Numbered from the stretch's first letter, positions 33,209 to 44,391 are shown. The stretch: DNA of 64,000 nucleotides from Mycobacterium adipatum (GCF_001644575.1 NZ_CP015596.1:248001-312000); one strand, 5' to 3'. The notes: generated by a model not told the origin, from the letters alone. Numbers and translations: made by a program.

Positions 33209-34159
33209 TTACGACAACCCGACCGCACCCAGGCAGTAATGCCACACCCGCTGCAATTCGGCATCGCTGTAGCGGGTGCTCGGCAGGTAGTGGACGGGTC
33301 GCACGGCGCGGTCGTGCCAGAACCTGCCCGACTCGGGGGTCGGTAGGGTCGCCGTCAACCAGATGGCGGTGTCGGCGGCCTGCTCCGGCGTCCGCAGCGC
33401 CGGTCCGGTCAACCTGCGGAAGGCGGGCAGCGAGGTGGCCACACCAGGAGTGTCGGCCCAGCCCGGGTGCATGGCGGCGACCATGACCGACCGGGTGGCC
33501 CACCGGTCGGCGAGTAGCGGTGTGAGCGCCACCTGGATCCGCTTGCTCCGCGCGTAGGCCACCGCACCCCGGTAGCGGCCGGAGGTGTACTCGATGTCGT
33601 CGGCGGGCAGGCGCTGGGTGTACATGCCACCCGAGGACATCAGCACCACCCGCGGATCCGGCGATGTCGCCAGCGAAGGCAGCAGGAGCTCGGTCAGCAG
33701 CACGGGCCCGAGCACATGGGTCGCCAGCGAAAGCTCGTGTCCCTGTTCGGTTCTGGTGCGCTCCGGCGGCATCACCCCGGCGTTGTGGATCACCGCGTCC
33801 AGCCGCGGCACCCGGGTCACCAGGTCCGCCGCGAAGGTCCGCACCCCCGGAAGGTCGGAGACATCGCAGCGTTCGACCCGCACATCCGCGCCGGGCACGG
33901 CGCCGAGGATGTCCGCGCGAGCGGCTTCACCACGGGCCTTGTCGCGCACCGTCAACAGCACGGTGGCACCGAGTCCGGCCACCCCTGCCGCGATCGCCTT
34001 ACCGATACCGGAGTTCGCGCCGGTGACCAGAACGGTGGAGCCGGCCAGTGCATCCGGATCCAACGCAGGCCAGAACTTTTCGCGCACCGCGAGTCCCACG
34101 CGGGTGTATCCGGCCACGACCGTGCGGTCGAGCAGCCCGTCGAGCACCGTGTGCAACAT
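33209..34159 (-). CDS. Short-chain dehydrogenase/reductase, retinol-dehydrogenase-like
   Basis: 316 aa from ATG 34159 (MLHTVLDGLLDRTVVAGYTR), with gggag 11-12 nt upstream. NAD(P)-binding is seen in VLVTGANSGIGKAIA, HNAG in AVIHNAGVMPPE, and YxxxK in VAYARSKRIQ. A 45-residue N-terminal extension precedes the Rossmann fold and may anchor to membrane. Homologues act on bulky hydrophobic alcohols or ketones. It lies downstream of pckA on the same strand but is separated by a terminator-like hairpin. Confidence 0.88.
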   Translation of the reverse strand: MLHTVLDGLLDRTVVAGYTRVGLAVREKFWPALDPDALAGSTVLVTGANSGIGKAIAAGVAGLGATVLLTVRDKARGEAARADILGAVPGADVRVERCDVSDLPGVRTFAADLVTRVPRLDAVIHNAGVMPPERTRTEQGHELSLATHVLGPVLLTELLLPSLATSPDPRVVLMSSGGMYTQRLPADDIEYTSGRYRGAVAYARSKRIQVALTPLLADRWATRSVMVAAMHPGWADTPGVATSLPAFRRLTGPALRTPEQAADTAIWLTATLPTPESGRFWHDRAVRPVHYLPSTRYSDAELQRVWHYCLGAVGLS

Positions 34160-34251
34160 ATCGTTCGAAACTCCCGTCCACCGACTACCGGGTATTCGGA
34201 GCCGAAACAGGTCCGGATGGTTCGGCACCCGCAGGGGGCGCACAGACGAAC

Positions 34252-34283
34252 ATTGCCCCGCATCCGGCCGGATACGGGGCAAT
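34252..34283 (-). terminator. Terminator-like hairpin after pckA
   Basis: ATTGCCCCG (34252-34260) and CGGGGCAAT (34275-34283) pair, and the intervening ATCCGGCCGGAT is itself self-complementary, giving a nearly continuous stem of about 15 bp with one mismatch. It starts 15 bp after the pckA stop. No U-tract is present, as is common for mycobacterial terminators. Confidence 0.65.
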
Positions 34284-34297
34284 GCGCGTGTGCGCGG

Positions 34298-36127
34298 TCA
34301 GTCGGACTCGGCGAGCCGTGTCTTCAGGGCGTCGAACTCATCCTTGATACCGGTCGGCAGCTTTTCACCGACGAAGGAGAACCACTCCTCGATCAACGGC
34401 AGTTCGGCACGCCACTCCTCGGCGTTGACCGCCAGCGCCTCGTCGACGTCGGCCGGATCGACATCCAGCCCCGACAGGTCCAGATCCGCCGCGGTCGGGA
34501 CGATGCCGATCGGGGTGCTCTTGCCGTCGGCCCGATGCTCGATGCGCTCGATGGCCCATTTCAGCACGCGGCTGTTCTCACCGAATCCGGGCCACAGGAA
34601 GCGACCGTCATCGCCGCGGCGGAACCAGTTGACGAAGAACACCTTCGGCAGCTTCGACTCGTCGGCCTGCTTACCGATGTTGATCCAGTGCTGGAAGTAA
34701 TCGCCCACGTTGTAGCCCAGGAACGGCAGCATGGCCATCGGGTCGCGGCGCACGGTGCCGACCTTGCCCTCGGCCGCCGCGGTCTGCTCGGAACCCAGGG
34801 TGGCGCCGATGAACACACCGTGCTGCCAGTCACGGGCCTCGGTGATCAGCGGGACGGTCGTCTTACGCCGACCGCCGAACAGGATCGCCGAGATCGGCAC
34901 ACCCTGCGGGTCGTCCCACTCCGGCGCCAGGGTCGGGCACTGCGAAATGGGGGTGCAGTAGCGCGAATTCGGGTGCGCGGCCTTGGTTTCGGTCTCGCGC
35001 AGAACCCAGTCCTGGCCCTTCCAGTCGATCAGGTGATCGGGCTCGCCCTCCAGGCCCTCCCACCACACGTCGCCGTCATCGGTCTTGGCGACGTTGGTGA
35101 AGACGGTGTTACCGGCGGCGATCGTCTTCATCGCGTTCGGGTTGGAGTCCCAGTTGGTACCGGGAGCGACCCCGAAGAAGCCGAACTCCGGGTTGACGGC
35201 GTAGAGTTGGCCGTCCTTGCCGAAGCGCATCCAGGCGATATCGTCGCCGACGGTCTCGGCACGCCAGCCCGGAATGGTCGGCTGCAGCATCGCGAGGTTG
35301 GTCTTGCCGCAGGCCGAGGGGAACGCCGCGGCGATGAAGTAGGACTTGTTCTCCGGCGAGATGAGCTTGACGATCAGCATGTGCTCGGCGAGCCAGCCCT
35401 CGTCATGGGCCATCGCCGAGGCGATGCGCAGCGAGTAGCACTTCTTGCCCAGCAGCGCGTTACCGCCGTAGCCCGATCCGTAGCTCCAGATCTCGCGGGT
35501 CTCCGGGAAGTGGGTGATGTACTTGGTGTCGTTGCACGGCCACGGCACATCTTTCTGGCCGTCCTCCAGCGGGGCACCGATGGAGTGCAGGGCCTTGACG
35601 AAGAAGCCGTCGTCGCCCAACTTGTCCAGCGCTGCCTTGCCCATCCGGGTCATCGTGCGCATGGAGACGACGACGTACTCCGAGTCGGTGATCTCGACGC
35701 CGAGTTTCGGGTCTTCGGCGTCCAGGGGGCCCATGCAGAACGGCACCACCCACAGGGTGCGACCGCGCATGGAGCCCCGGTACAGCTCGGTCATGATGCC
35801 GCGCATCTCGGCCGGATCCATCCAGTTGTTGGTGGGACCGGCGTCGACCTCACGCTCGGAGCAGATGTAGGTGCGGGATTCGACGCGCGCCACATCGGAG
35901 GGATCCGACAGCGCCAGGTAGGAGTTCGGCTGCTTCTCGTCGTTCAGCTTCTGGAAGGTGCCGGCCTCGACCAGCGCAGCCGCCAGGCGCTCGTACTCCT
36001 CCTGGGAGCCATCGGCCCACTCGACACGGTCGGGCTGGGTCAACTCGGCGACCTCGCGGACCCAGGACAGCAGCCCCTGATGCGTCGTCGGTGCGGTGTC
36101 CAGACCGGGAATGGTCGCTGAGGTCAT
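34298..36127 (-). CDS. pckA: Phosphoenolpyruvate carboxykinase (GTP)
   Basis: 609 aa from ATG 36127, with aggag 7 nt upstream. It interconverts oxaloacetate plus GTP and phosphoenolpyruvate, the entry to gluconeogenesis needed for growth on fatty acids. The GTP-class P-loop and hyper-reactive Cys are in [14 protein letters not shown]; the metal-binding region reads [20 protein letters not shown] and GFGENSRVL are also conserved. Length is as expected for mycobacterial PckA. It is probably monocistronic with its promoter in the 175-bp spacer upstream, fitting the lipid-catabolic theme of the window. Confidence 0.97.
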   Translation of the reverse strand: MTSATIPGLDTAPTTHQGLLSWVREVAELTQPDRVEWADGSQEEYERLAAALVEAGTFQKLNDEKQPNSYLALSDPSDVARVESRTYICSEREVDAGPTNNWMDPAEMRGIMTELYRGSMRGRTLWVVPFCMGPLDAEDPKLGVEITDSEYVVVSMRTMTRMGKAALDKLGDDGFFVKALHSIGAPLEDGQKDVPWPCNDTKYITHFPETREIWSYGSGYGGNALLGKKCYSLRIASAMAHDEGWLAEHMLIVKLISPENKSYFIAAAFPSACGKTNLAMLQPTIPGWRAETVGDDIAWMRFGKDGQLYAVNPEFGFFGVAPGTNWDSNPNAMKTIAAGNTVFTNVAKTDDGDVWWEGLEGEPDHLIDWKGQDWVLRETETKAAHPNSRYCTPISQCPTLAPEWDDPQGVPISAILFGGRRKTTVPLITEARDWQHGVFIGATLGSEQTAAAEGKVGTVRRDPMAMLPFLGYNVGDYFQHWINIGKQADESKLPKVFFVNWFRRGDDGRFLWPGFGENSRVLKWAIERIEHRADGKSTPIGIVPTAADLDLSGLDVDPADVDEALAVNAEEWRAELPLIEEWFSFVGEKLPTGIKDEFDALKTRLAESD

Positions 36128-36302
36128 CAAAGTCTCCTGCGTAGTTTCCGTGAACATGCCGATAACCGGCAGGTCACGATCGTCCCTAATAAGAGGTTAA
36201 CGCGGGTGACTTTCGTCTGGGGAATCGGGACAATGTCCGATCACTCACAGGAACGATTCAGATAGGCATTCAGGAAACCCTACTGAACGGTAATCGAATT
36301 CA

Positions 36303-37730
36303 TCAGATTATTAAATCGGCGCGAACCGCCTCCGCGGCCGCGCGCAGCGCCGGTAATCGGCGTTGCGCCTCGGATCGTGCACGTGCGGCGGCCACCGCGC
36401 GTTCCCGCAGTCGGGCGTCGATGTCCGCCACCCGACGGGCGGTGTCGGCGGCCGCCCGTTCGTCGGCCGCCACCGCCGCCGCGGTGAAGGCGGTCTCGGC
36501 GGCCAGCACCCGGGTCGCGACCAACGCCTCGGTGTCCTCGCGCAGCACGGCCGCGACGCGACCGACCCACCGGTCCAGCTGCGCCCGGTCGTGCAGCAGC
36601 CCCCGAAGCCGCACCACCCACACCGTGAGCAGCACGCCGAGCAGGCCCCCGGCGGTGGCGCCGGCCACCGACAACCCGGGCGCGAGCCCGGTGAACAGCC
36701 GGCCCGCCGCCAACGCGACCCCCAGACCGAAACCCGCCCCCAGCACCATCATCAACTGCGTTTCCAGCCGCCGCGACATCAGCCCGGCGGTGCCCAGTTC
36801 CGGGACTGCCGCCGCCGGCACAGCGGCCGGTGCGGTGCAGCCCAACTCCCCGGCGATATCCCGGAATTGCTCGGTGACACCGGAATCGACCTCCTCGATG
36901 ACCTCGGCCGCGCGAGCGGCCACCCGGGCATGGAAATCCCGGGCCCGACGTCGCCTGCCCCAATGCAACGCACCCCAGGTGGCGGCGTCCTCGGAAAGCT
37001 CGGAGCGCACCGACGCGCACCGGTTGCGGGCGAAATGCCCCAATTGCACCCGGGCCTGCTGAATTCGGCTGCGCAACACCACGGCGCGCTCCGAACGGGA
37101 CAGCCGCATATCCCGCAGCAGCTCGTCGCGCTGACGGTGTAATGCCGCGGACTCCCCGTCGGCCGCCACCGCCGCCATCTCGCCGATGTGGTCGTCGAGA
37201 TGAGCTTCCCACGCCCGCAGTCGATTCCGACGCGGCAACGACTCATCGGCCAAGGCCTCCCGGAGCACCTCGACCAGAACGTCGAGGTGCGCAGCGCCGT
37301 GCGCCGGCGCGGCGGCCACCCCCACCCACGGCATGTCGTGCAGGCGCGGCGCATGCAACCCGACGGTACGGGCGTCCACACCAAGGACCGCTCGCCAGTC
37401 GCGGTGGACGTCGATCTTGGTCAGCACGCCGATCACGAGGTCGGTATGGCGCGCCGCGTCGTCGAGCACCGCGCAGTCCGATGCGCACAGCGGTGCCACC
37501 GCGGATACCGCAAACACCACGGCGGCCGGCGCGAGATCCGCTGGGAGTTCCTCGGATTCGACGAAGCACTGGTGGGGCATGCAGTGCCGCAGCGCCGCCG
37601 TCAGGCTGGTCACCCCGGCGAGCCACGGTCCGACCACCAACACCGCCGCACCGGGGCTGCGGCGCGGTGGTGCCAGCCCGGGCACCAGCGCGGACACCGC
37701 GGCGTCGACGTCACGGGGGTCCTCGCGCAC
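36303..37730 (-). CDS. Dynamin-like GTPase-related membrane protein (Rv0210 type)
   Basis: 475 aa from GTG 37730, preceded by gaggg; a TTG overlapping the upstream stop is possible. The N-terminal domain has a P-loop-like segment VVGPWLAGVTSLTAALR in which the Walker Lys is Val, and a G4-like LTKID. Two adjacent hydrophobic hairpin segments (MMVLGAGFGLGVALAAGRLF and the following AGATAGGLLGVLLTVWVV) sit near residues 310-370 between long helical stretches. This layout resembles bacterial dynamin-like proteins. It is paired with the preceding GTPase-like gene 11 bp away. Function is unknown. Confidence 0.75.
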   Translation of the reverse strand: MREDPRDVDAAVSALVPGLAPPRRSPGAAVLVVGPWLAGVTSLTAALRHCMPHQCFVESEELPADLAPAAVVFAVSAVAPLCASDCAVLDDAARHTDLVIGVLTKIDVHRDWRAVLGVDARTVGLHAPRLHDMPWVGVAAAPAHGAAHLDVLVEVLREALADESLPRRNRLRAWEAHLDDHIGEMAAVAADGESAALHRQRDELLRDMRLSRSERAVVLRSRIQQARVQLGHFARNRCASVRSELSEDAATWGALHWGRRRRARDFHARVAARAAEVIEEVDSGVTEQFRDIAGELGCTAPAAVPAAAVPELGTAGLMSRRLETQLMMVLGAGFGLGVALAAGRLFTGLAPGLSVAGATAGGLLGVLLTVWVVRLRGLLHDRAQLDRWVGRVAAVLREDTEALVATRVLAAETAFTAAAVAADERAAADTARRVADIDARLRERAVAAARARSEAQRRLPALRAAAEAVRADLII

Positions 37731-37741
37731 CAGCCCCGCCC

Positions 37742-38668
37742 TCAACCAGCCCCCAGCCGCAACGCCGCGCGCGCGATATCCGCACCGCAGCGCCGGTGCA
37801 GCGCGTTGACCGGCCCCCGGCTGTAGCGCTGCCAACCCACCGGATCGGCGTCGCCGGCGTCCAGTCCGTCCGCGCGCACCACCGCCAGGGCCGCCGCCAT
37901 CGCGGCCAGCACCGCGGTGTCCCCGGTCAGTACGGCGTCCAGGCGCTGGTCGGCGGTCCTGGCCGCCAACGCCCGCAGCTGGGTCATCGCCGCACACAGC
38001 CGCTGGTACCGCAGCGGCGCGGCGGCGGCACGCACACCGGCCAGCAGGTCGTCGACCGCGCTGCACCGGCGCAGCATCGCGGTCAGGGCGGTCCCGTCGG
38101 CGCCCGCCCCGACGGCGGCGACGGCCGCCGCGATCCCGTACAGGTCGAGGGTGTCGAGCAGCCGCGCCCGGGTGCCGGCGTCCACCCGGTGCGGCGCCGC
38201 GCGGAACGCATCGACGGAGCTGAGATCGGCCGGATCCTCGGCCAGTGCCCGCACGGCATCGAGCAGCGGGGCATCCAGCACGGCGGTCGCCAGCAGTGCG
38301 GACACCCCGAACACCGGCAGGCCGGTGCGGTGCCGGAGCAGCCGGACGCGCTCGGGCAGCGCGGCGCCGAGCAGATCGGCCTTGTTGAGCGCGACGACCA
38401 CCGGAGCGCGGGCCGCCGCGGCGGACTGTCGATCCTCCGGTTTGGCGGTCTCCGCGATGACCAGCACCTCCACCTCGGCCCGCGCATCCGCCACCGTCAA
38501 TCCGGCATCGCGCAGAGCGTCGGTCAGTGTGCGCACCCCCACCCCGACCCGTCCCGACGCGCGGACCCGCAGCGGGCGGGTGAGCCGCTCGATGATCGGG
38601 CGCAGCGCGGGGCGGGTGGCGTCATCGGCGTGAGCGGTCAGTTCCGCGACAAGGTCGTCGACAGACAT
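37742..38668 (-). CDS. GTPase-like protein with degenerate P-loop (Rv0209 type)
   Basis: 308 aa from ATG 38668, with aaggag 6 nt upstream. The Walker A equivalent reads GRVGVGVRTLTDAL, lacking the canonical GK[ST]; the G3-like region LVIAETAKPED and G4 motif NKAD (VALNKADLL) remain. The C-terminal half is Ala-rich and helical. It is the upstream partner of the dynamin-like protein, and both share the Lys-to-Val change, which argues for a paired pseudo-GTPase or an atypical nucleotide site. It is divergent from trmB. Confidence 0.72.
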   Translation of the reverse strand: MSVDDLVAELTAHADDATRPALRPIIERLTRPLRVRASGRVGVGVRTLTDALRDAGLTVADARAEVEVLVIAETAKPEDRQSAAAARAPVVVALNKADLLGAALPERVRLLRHRTGLPVFGVSALLATAVLDAPLLDAVRALAEDPADLSSVDAFRAAPHRVDAGTRARLLDTLDLYGIAAAVAAVGAGADGTALTAMLRRCSAVDDLLAGVRAAAAPLRYQRLCAAMTQLRALAARTADQRLDAVLTGDTAVLAAMAAALAVVRADGLDAGDADPVGWQRYSRGPVNALHRRCGADIARAALRLGAG

Positions 38669-38835
38669 CACGCTCCTTTCACTTCTGTTGCACGCTCACC
38701 ATCGACCACATCAGCGGCTCACATCACATCGTCACACCCCCACGACACCCCGATGAGCAGTGTTTTCCCGCCGGATCGCCGCAAAGACAACTGTTGGGTA
38801 TCAATCTGCCCCGCGATGCGGGTACACCTGTCTGG

Positions 38836-39630
38836 ATGAGCGACGATGGACCGATGTATGCCCAGCGCGAGGACACCGGGGAGCCCGTCTCCCCGGAACG
38901 CGGCGCAGCAACCGGCGCGGACCCCTCCGGCACCCACCACATGCGTCGCGTCACCAGCTTCCGGTCCCGGCGCTCCACCCTGTCCGGCGGCCAGCAGGAG
39001 ACCTGGGAACGGCTGTGGCCGCGGCTGGGCACCGAGGCCCGCGACGCCGACGGCCGGCCGACGGTGCTGGACAGCGCGGCCTGGTTCGGCCGCCACGCCC
39101 CGCTGATCCTGGAGATCGGGTGCGGCACCGGGACCTCGACGGCGGCCATGGCGCTGCAGGAGCCCGACTTCGACGTCATCGCCGTGGAGGTCTACAAGAA
39201 GGGTCTGGGCCAGCTGCTCGGCGCGCTCGACCGGGACGGCATCACCAATGTCCGGCTGGTCCGAGGTGACGGTGTGGATGTGCTCGAACACTCGTTGGCC
39301 ACGGCCTCGCTCACCGGGGTGCGGGTGTTCTTCCCGGACCCGTGGCCCAAGGCCCGCCATCACAAGCGGCGGTTGCTGCAGCCCGCGACGATGGCTTTGA
39401 TCGCCGACCGCCTGGTGCCCGGCGGGATCTTGCACGCGGCCACCGACCACATGGGTTACGCCGAGCACATCGCCGAGGTCGGTGACGCCGAGCCGCGCCT
39501 GCGCCGCGTCAGGCCCAGCTTCGACGGTTCCGACGACCTGCCGATATCGGTGGCCAGGCCGGAGACGAAGTACGAGCGCAAGGCGCTGGCGGGTCCGGTC
39601 GTGACCGAACTGCTCTGGGAGCGCATATGA
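38836..39630 (+). CDS. trmB: tRNA (guanine-N7-)-methyltransferase
   Basis: 264 aa from ATG 38836. It methylates G46 of tRNA using SAM. The SAM-binding motif is ILEIGCGTGTSTAAM and the family signature FFPDPWPKARHHKRRL is intact. The N-terminal 50 residues are a variable extension. An in-frame start at 38794 would add 14 residues with no family support. It overlaps the NYN-domain gene by 4 bp (ATGA) and begins the trmB/NYN/mmpL3 run. Confidence 0.95.
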   Translation: MSDDGPMYAQREDTGEPVSPERGAATGADPSGTHHMRRVTSFRSRRSTLSGGQQETWERLWPRLGTEARDADGRPTVLDSAAWFGRHAPLILEIGCGTGTSTAAMALQEPDFDVIAVEVYKKGLGQLLGALDRDGITNVRLVRGDGVDVLEHSLATASLTGVRVFFPDPWPKARHHKRRLLQPATMALIADRLVPGGILHAATDHMGYAEHIAEVGDAEPRLRRVRPSFDGSDDLPISVARPETKYERKALAGPVVTELLWERI

Positions 39631-40331
39631 CGATGACGACCGACCCCGCCATCCCGGAGGTCCCCTCGAGTGATGCGCAGCCACCGGCCACCCAGCGGGT
39701 GCTGCTGGTCTGGGATGCGCCCAATTTGGACATGGGCCTCGGGTCGATCCTCGGCGGCCGCCCCACCGCCGCGCACCGGCCACGATTCGACGCGCTCGGC
39801 CGCTGGTTGCTGAGCCGCACCGCCGAACTGTCCAGCCGTCACGACGCCGAGACCGGGGTGCCGGCGGAGATTCACCTCGAGCCGGAAGCCACCGTCTTCA
39901 CCAACATCGCCCCAGGTAGTGCCGATGTTGTCCGACCGTGGGTGGAAGCTCTGCGTAACGTGGGCTTCGCTGTCTTCGCCAAACCCAAGATCGACGACGA
40001 CAGTGATGTGGACAGCGACATGCTGGAGCACATCGCCCTGCGCCGCAGCGAAGGTCTGGCCGGAGTTGTGGTGGCCTCGGCGGACGGTCAGGCATTCCGC
40101 GCACCGCTGGAAGAGATCGCCCACGAGGGCGTTCCGGTGCAGGTGCTCGGATTTCGCGAACATGCCAGTTGGGCGTTAGCGTCGGATAGCTTGGAGTTCG
40201 TCGACCTGGAGGACATCCCTGGTGTCTTCCGGGAACCGCTACCGCGAATCGGCCTTGATTCGCTGCCCGAGCAAGGTGCGTGGCTGCAGCCGTTCCGGCC
40301 GTTGTCCGCGCTGCTGACCTCGCGCGTCTGA
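39627..40331 (+). CDS. NYN-domain (PIN-like) protein, Rv0207c type
   Basis: 234 aa. The NYN/PIN-like nuclease core shows the Asp-bearing motif LLVWDAPNLDMGLG, a second acidic cluster DDDSDVDSDMLEHIAL and VVVASADGQAF. NYN domains are metal-dependent RNases, so RNA processing is the best guess and fits coupling to trmB by a 4-bp ATGA overlap. It lies 63 bp before mmpL3. Confidence 0.85.
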   Translation: MTMTTDPAIPEVPSSDAQPPATQRVLLVWDAPNLDMGLGSILGGRPTAAHRPRFDALGRWLLSRTAELSSRHDAETGVPAEIHLEPEATVFTNIAPGSADVVRPWVEALRNVGFAVFAKPKIDDDSDVDSDMLEHIALRRSEGLAGVVVASADGQAFRAPLEEIAHEGVPVQVLGFREHASWALASDSLEFVDLEDIPGVFREPLPRIGLDSLPEQGAWLQPFRPLSALLTSRV

Positions 40332-40394
40332 GCAGGTCAAGTGGCATGTGCGCGCGCAGTGAATCAGATCGACAAGAACAAATAAGGAGCTGAC

Positions 40395-43283
40395 GTGTTC
40401 GCCTGGTGGGGTCGAACGGTGTACCAATTCCGATACATAGTGATCGGGGTCATGGTTGCACTGTGCCTTGGTGGCGGCGTTTACGGGGCCAGTTTGGGGT
40501 CCCACGTCACCCAGAGTGGTTATTACGATGTGACCAGCGAATCGGTGCAGGCATCGCTGATCGGCGACGAGGTCTACGGCCGCGACCGCACCAGCCACGT
40601 CGTCGCCATCCTGACGCCGCCGGATGACAAGTTGGTCACCGACCGGGCCTGGCAGCAAAAGGTCGCCGGGGAACTGGATCAGGTGGTCAAGGATCACCCC
40701 GACCAGATCGTCGGCTGGGTCGGCTGGCTGAAGGCGCCCGACACCACCGACCCCACGGTGAATCGGATGAAGACCGAGGATCTGCGCCAGACCTTCGTCA
40801 GCATCCCGCTCAAGGGTGATGACGACGACTCCATTTTGAAGAACTACCAGACGGTGCAGCCCGATCTGGAGAAGATCAACGGCGGTGATATCAAGCTCGC
40901 CGGCCTCAATCCGCTGGCCAGCGAGCTGACCGGCACCATCGGCACCGATCAGAAACGCGCGGAACTCGTCATCGTCCCGCTGGTGGCGGTGGTGCTGTTC
41001 TTCGTGTTCGGCGGCGCCGTCGCGGCGGCGCTGCCCGCGATCATCGGCGGTCTGACCATCGCCGGCGCGCTGGGCATCCTGCGGTTCACCGCCGAGTTCA
41101 TGCCGGTGCACTTCTTCGCCCAGCCCGTGGTGACGATGATGGGCTTCGGCATCGCCATCGACTACGGCCTGTTCATGGTGAGCCGATTCCGGGAGGAACT
41201 GGCCGAGGGCTACGACGTCGAGGCCGCGGTGCGGCGCTCGGTCATGACCTCCGGGCGCACCGTCGCGTTCTCCGCGGTCATCATCGTGGCGTCCTCGCTG
41301 CCGCTGCTGCTGATCCCGCTCGGCTTCCTGCAGTCGATCACCTACGCCATCATCGCCTCGGTGCTGCTGGCGGCGTTCCTGTCCATCACCGTGCTGCCCG
41401 CGGTGCTGGCCATCCTGGGGCCGAACGTCGATGCCCTTGGCGTGCGCACCCTGCTGCGGGTGCCGTTCCTGGCCAACTGGCCGTTCTCCCGCAAGATCAT
41501 CGACTGGTTCATCGAGAAGACCCAGAAGACCATGACCCGCGAAGAGGTCGAGAAGGGTTTCTGGGGCAAGCTGGTCAACCAGGTGATGAAACGGCCGATC
41601 GCCTTCGCCGCACCGATCCTGGTCATCATGACGCTGCTGGTCATCCCGATCGGCCAGCTCGCGCTCGGCGGCCTCAGCGAGAAGTACCTGCCACCGGACA
41701 ACTCGGTGCGCATGGCGCAGGAACAGTTCGACCGCGAGTTCTCCGAGTTCCGCACCGAACCGCTGACGATGGTGATCCGCTCCACCGACGGGGAGCCGGT
41801 GACCGACCAGCAGGTCGCGGCCCTGCGCGCCGAGGCTCAGACGGTGTCCGGTTTCTCCGGCACCGAGGACCCCTCGAAGATGTGGCAGGAGCGTTCCGCG
41901 CAGGAGGGCGGTACCAAGGACCCGTCGGTCCGGGTGCTGCAGAACGGTCTGGTCGACGCCAGCACCGCGCCCAAGAAGCTCGCCGAGCTGCGTGACCTGC
42001 AACCGCCGCGGGGCACCGAGGTACTCGTCGGCGGCACCCCCGCCCTGGCCCAGGACAGCATCCACAGCCTGTTCTCCAACCTGCCGATGCTCGGGCTGAT
42101 CCTGGTCATCACCACCACCATCCTGATGTTCCTGGCATTCGGGTCGCTGGTGCTGCCGATCAAGGCGGCGCTGATGTCGGCCCTCACGTTGGGCTCGACG
42201 ATGGGCATCCTGACCTGGATGTTCGTCGAGGACGGTCACGGCGACCAGTTGTTCAACTACACGCCGCAGCCGCTGCTCGCCCCGATGATCGGCCTCATCA
42301 TCGCGGTGATCTGGGGCCTGTCCACCGACTACGAGGTGTTCCTGGTGTCCCGCATGGTCGAGGCCCGCGCACGCGGGCTCTCGACCGCCGAGGCCATCCG
42401 CATCGGTACGGCCACCACCGGTCGGCTCATCACCGGTGCCGCGCTGGTGTTGGCCGTGGTGGTCGCGGCCTTCGCGTTCTCCGATCTGGTGGTGATGAAG
42501 TACCTCGCCTTCGGTCTGCTGATCGCCCTGCTGCTCGACGCCACCGTCATCCGGATGTTCCTCGTGCCGGCCGTCATGAAGCTGCTCGGCGATGACTGCT
42601 GGTGGGCGCCGAAGTGGATGAAGCGGGTCCAGGAACGCATCGGTCTCGGTGAGGTCGAGCTGCCCGATGAGCGCAAGCGTCCGGTGGTCCGCGAGTCCGA
42701 TGAGGTCGCCGACCCGGCCGCTCTGGTCGGCGCGGGCGCACCCACACCCGCACAGCACGATCCGGGACACCCGGCGATCCCACCGCCCGGGCCGCGCGGC
42801 ACTCTGCCGCCGCCGCGTCCGTTGGGCTCGTCGGGCGGCCCCTCCACGATGGGCACCACCCGCATCCCGACCGCACCCCCCGGGCCCGCTCCCGAACCGC
42901 CCACGACGCGCTTTGCCGCACAACCGGATTCGGCTGCGACATCGGCGATCAACGCCGTGAACGCAGCCCCGGCGGAGCGCGCCCCGCGGGTCGACCCGTC
43001 GCCGGCGCGCGAGCGCCGCGAGATCGAGTCGTGGCTGGGCGAATTGCGCGGCGGCAGCACCCCGACAACCGCGATCCCGACCGCGACCCCAGGGCCGCGT
43101 CCGTCGGCGGAGTCGACCCGCGCCATCCCCGATGCGGGTGCCGAACCGACGACGGCCATTCCCGCGCAACAGGATCCGGAGTCGACCGAGAAGATCGACA
43201 CCCGCGACACCGGTGAGACCCCGACCCGCCGCGGCGGTGGCGTCAGCGCGGCGGATCTGTTGCGGCGGGAGGGTCGCCTGTAA
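40395..43283 (+). CDS. mmpL3: MmpL3, trehalose monomycolate transporter
   Basis: 962 aa RND-family transporter, GTG start with aaggag at 40384-40389. It moves trehalose monomycolate to the periplasm and is essential in mycobacteria. The proton-relay Asp-Tyr pairs are present in both halves: [16 protein letters not shown] and [14 protein letters not shown]. Twelve membrane segments are expected with two periplasmic domains. The C-terminal 220 residues are a Pro/Thr-rich cytoplasmic tail with repeated T-x-A-I-P motifs ending [11 protein letters not shown]. The 3' end overlaps the convergent AI-2E transporter gene by 41 bp. Confidence 0.97.
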   Translation: MFAWWGRTVYQFRYIVIGVMVALCLGGGVYGASLGSHVTQSGYYDVTSESVQASLIGDEVYGRDRTSHVVAILTPPDDKLVTDRAWQQKVAGELDQVVKDHPDQIVGWVGWLKAPDTTDPTVNRMKTEDLRQTFVSIPLKGDDDDSILKNYQTVQPDLEKINGGDIKLAGLNPLASELTGTIGTDQKRAELVIVPLVAVVLFFVFGGAVAAALPAIIGGLTIAGALGILRFTAEFMPVHFFAQPVVTMMGFGIAIDYGLFMVSRFREELAEGYDVEAAVRRSVMTSGRTVAFSAVIIVASSLPLLLIPLGFLQSITYAIIASVLLAAFLSITVLPAVLAILGPNVDALGVRTLLRVPFLANWPFSRKIIDWFIEKTQKTMTREEVEKGFWGKLVNQVMKRPIAFAAPILVIMTLLVIPIGQLALGGLSEKYLPPDNSVRMAQEQFDREFSEFRTEPLTMVIRSTDGEPVTDQQVAALRAEAQTVSGFSGTEDPSKMWQERSAQEGGTKDPSVRVLQNGLVDASTAPKKLAELRDLQPPRGTEVLVGGTPALAQDSIHSLFSNLPMLGLILVITTTILMFLAFGSLVLPIKAALMSALTLGSTMGILTWMFVEDGHGDQLFNYTPQPLLAPMIGLIIAVIWGLSTDYEVFLVSRMVEARARGLSTAEAIRIGTATTGRLITGAALVLAVVVAAFAFSDLVVMKYLAFGLLIALLLDATVIRMFLVPAVMKLLGDDCWWAPKWMKRVQERIGLGEVELPDERKRPVVRESDEVADPAALVGAGAPTPAQHDPGHPAIPPPGPRGTLPPPRPLGSSGGPSTMGTTRIPTAPPGPAPEPPTTRFAAQPDSAATSAINAVNAAPAERAPRVDPSPARERREIESWLGELRGGSTPTTAIPTATPGPRPSAESTRAIPDAGAEPTTAIPAQQDPESTEKIDTRDTGETPTRRGGGVSAADLLRREGRL

Positions 43284-44385
43284 GTCCGTCGGGCGCGAGT
43301 TCGGCGCTGATCCGTTGTTCCTCGGGTCCCGGGTCGGGAGCCACCAGCACCCGGATGGCGCTGTTGAGCACCGCCACCACCGGAACCGCGAGCAGTGCGC
43401 CGACGATGCCGGCGAGCACTCCTCCCCCGGCGATCGCCAGCACCACCGCCAGCGGGTGCACCGCCACCGCGCGGCCCATCACGAGTGGTTGCAGAACATG
43501 TGATTCCAGTTGCTGCACCGCCAGGATCAGGCCGAGGGTGATCAGTGCGTAGACCCAGCCCTTGGCGATCAGCGCGACGATGACCGCCACCCCGCCGGCG
43601 AAGACCGCGCCGATCAGCGGCACGAAGGCGCCCAGGAACACCAGGGAGGCCAGCGGCAACGCCAACGGCACACCCATGATGGCCAGACCGGCGCCGATTC
43701 CGACGGCATCCACCAGCGCGACCAGGCAGGTGGCCCGGACGTAGCCGGTCAGGGTGCGAAAGCCGGCCCGGCCCGCGTCGCGCACCCGGTCGCGCACCGT
43801 CACCGGGAAAATCGACGTCACAAAGGCGAAGATGCCGCGGCCGCCGTGCAGCAGGAAGATCAGGGTGAACAGCACCAGCACGGCCCCGGTGACGATCTCG
43901 GTGACGGTGCCCGCCGTGGACAGTGCCCCGCTGGTGACCTTGGCCTGGTTCTCCTGCAATGCCTTGATCACCGCGTCACCGGCCTGGTCGATCTGTTCAC
44001 GACTCAGGTGCACCGGACCTTCGATCAGCCAGGTCCGCAGGCCGTCCACGCTGCGGGTCACCTGCTCCACGAGTCCCGGTGCGCCCGAGACGAATTGGCT
44101 GACCACGAAACTGAGGATCCCGCCGACCACGGCGATCGCGCCGAGCATGACCACAGCCACCGCCCAGCCGCGCGGCACACGGCGCTGCACCAAATCCACC
44201 GCCGGCAGCAGCATTGCCGCCAGCAGCGACGCCAGTGCCACCGGCACCACGATGAGCATCAGCTTCGACGCCACCCACAGCAGCGCCAGCAGCGCCACAC
44301 CGAGTACCAACAGCCGCCACGCCCATGCCGCGGCCTTGCGCACCAGGGGACTCACCGCCTGATCGGCGACCGAATCTATCGTCAT
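43243..44385 (-). CDS. AI-2E family transporter (Rv0205 type)
   Basis: 380 aa from ATG 44385. About eight membrane segments are seen in the AI-2E/PerM arrangement, including the conserved [17 protein letters not shown] block and [18 protein letters not shown]. Substrates of this family are poorly defined, with exporter or permease roles proposed. The start is leaderless behind a TACGCT box 6 nt upstream. It faces mmpL3 tail-to-tail with 41 bp of coding overlap. Confidence 0.9.
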   Translation of the reverse strand: MTIDSVADQAVSPLVRKAAAWAWRLLVLGVALLALLWVASKLMLIVVPVALASLLAAMLLPAVDLVQRRVPRGWAVAVVMLGAIAVVGGILSFVVSQFVSGAPGLVEQVTRSVDGLRTWLIEGPVHLSREQIDQAGDAVIKALQENQAKVTSGALSTAGTVTEIVTGAVLVLFTLIFLLHGGRGIFAFVTSIFPVTVRDRVRDAGRAGFRTLTGYVRATCLVALVDAVGIGAGLAIMGVPLALPLASLVFLGAFVPLIGAVFAGGVAVIVALIAKGWVYALITLGLILAVQQLESHVLQPLVMGRAVAVHPLAVVLAIAGGGVLAGIVGALLAVPVVAVLNSAIRVLVAPDPGPEEQRISAELAPDGLTGDPPAATDPPR

Positions 44386-44391
44386 CGCCGT

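Noticed and set aside
33716..36121. 801-codon open frame on the plus strand
   Set aside because: It is antisense to pckA and the adjacent SDR, with no recognisable domain.
38794..38835. Upstream extension of trmB
   Set aside because: The extra residues do not resemble TrmB and the ATG at 38836 gives the expected length.
40239..43169. 976-codon open frame on the minus strand
   Set aside because: It is antisense to mmpL3; the His/Gln/Asp-rich low-complexity translation is the usual shadow of a high-GC gene.
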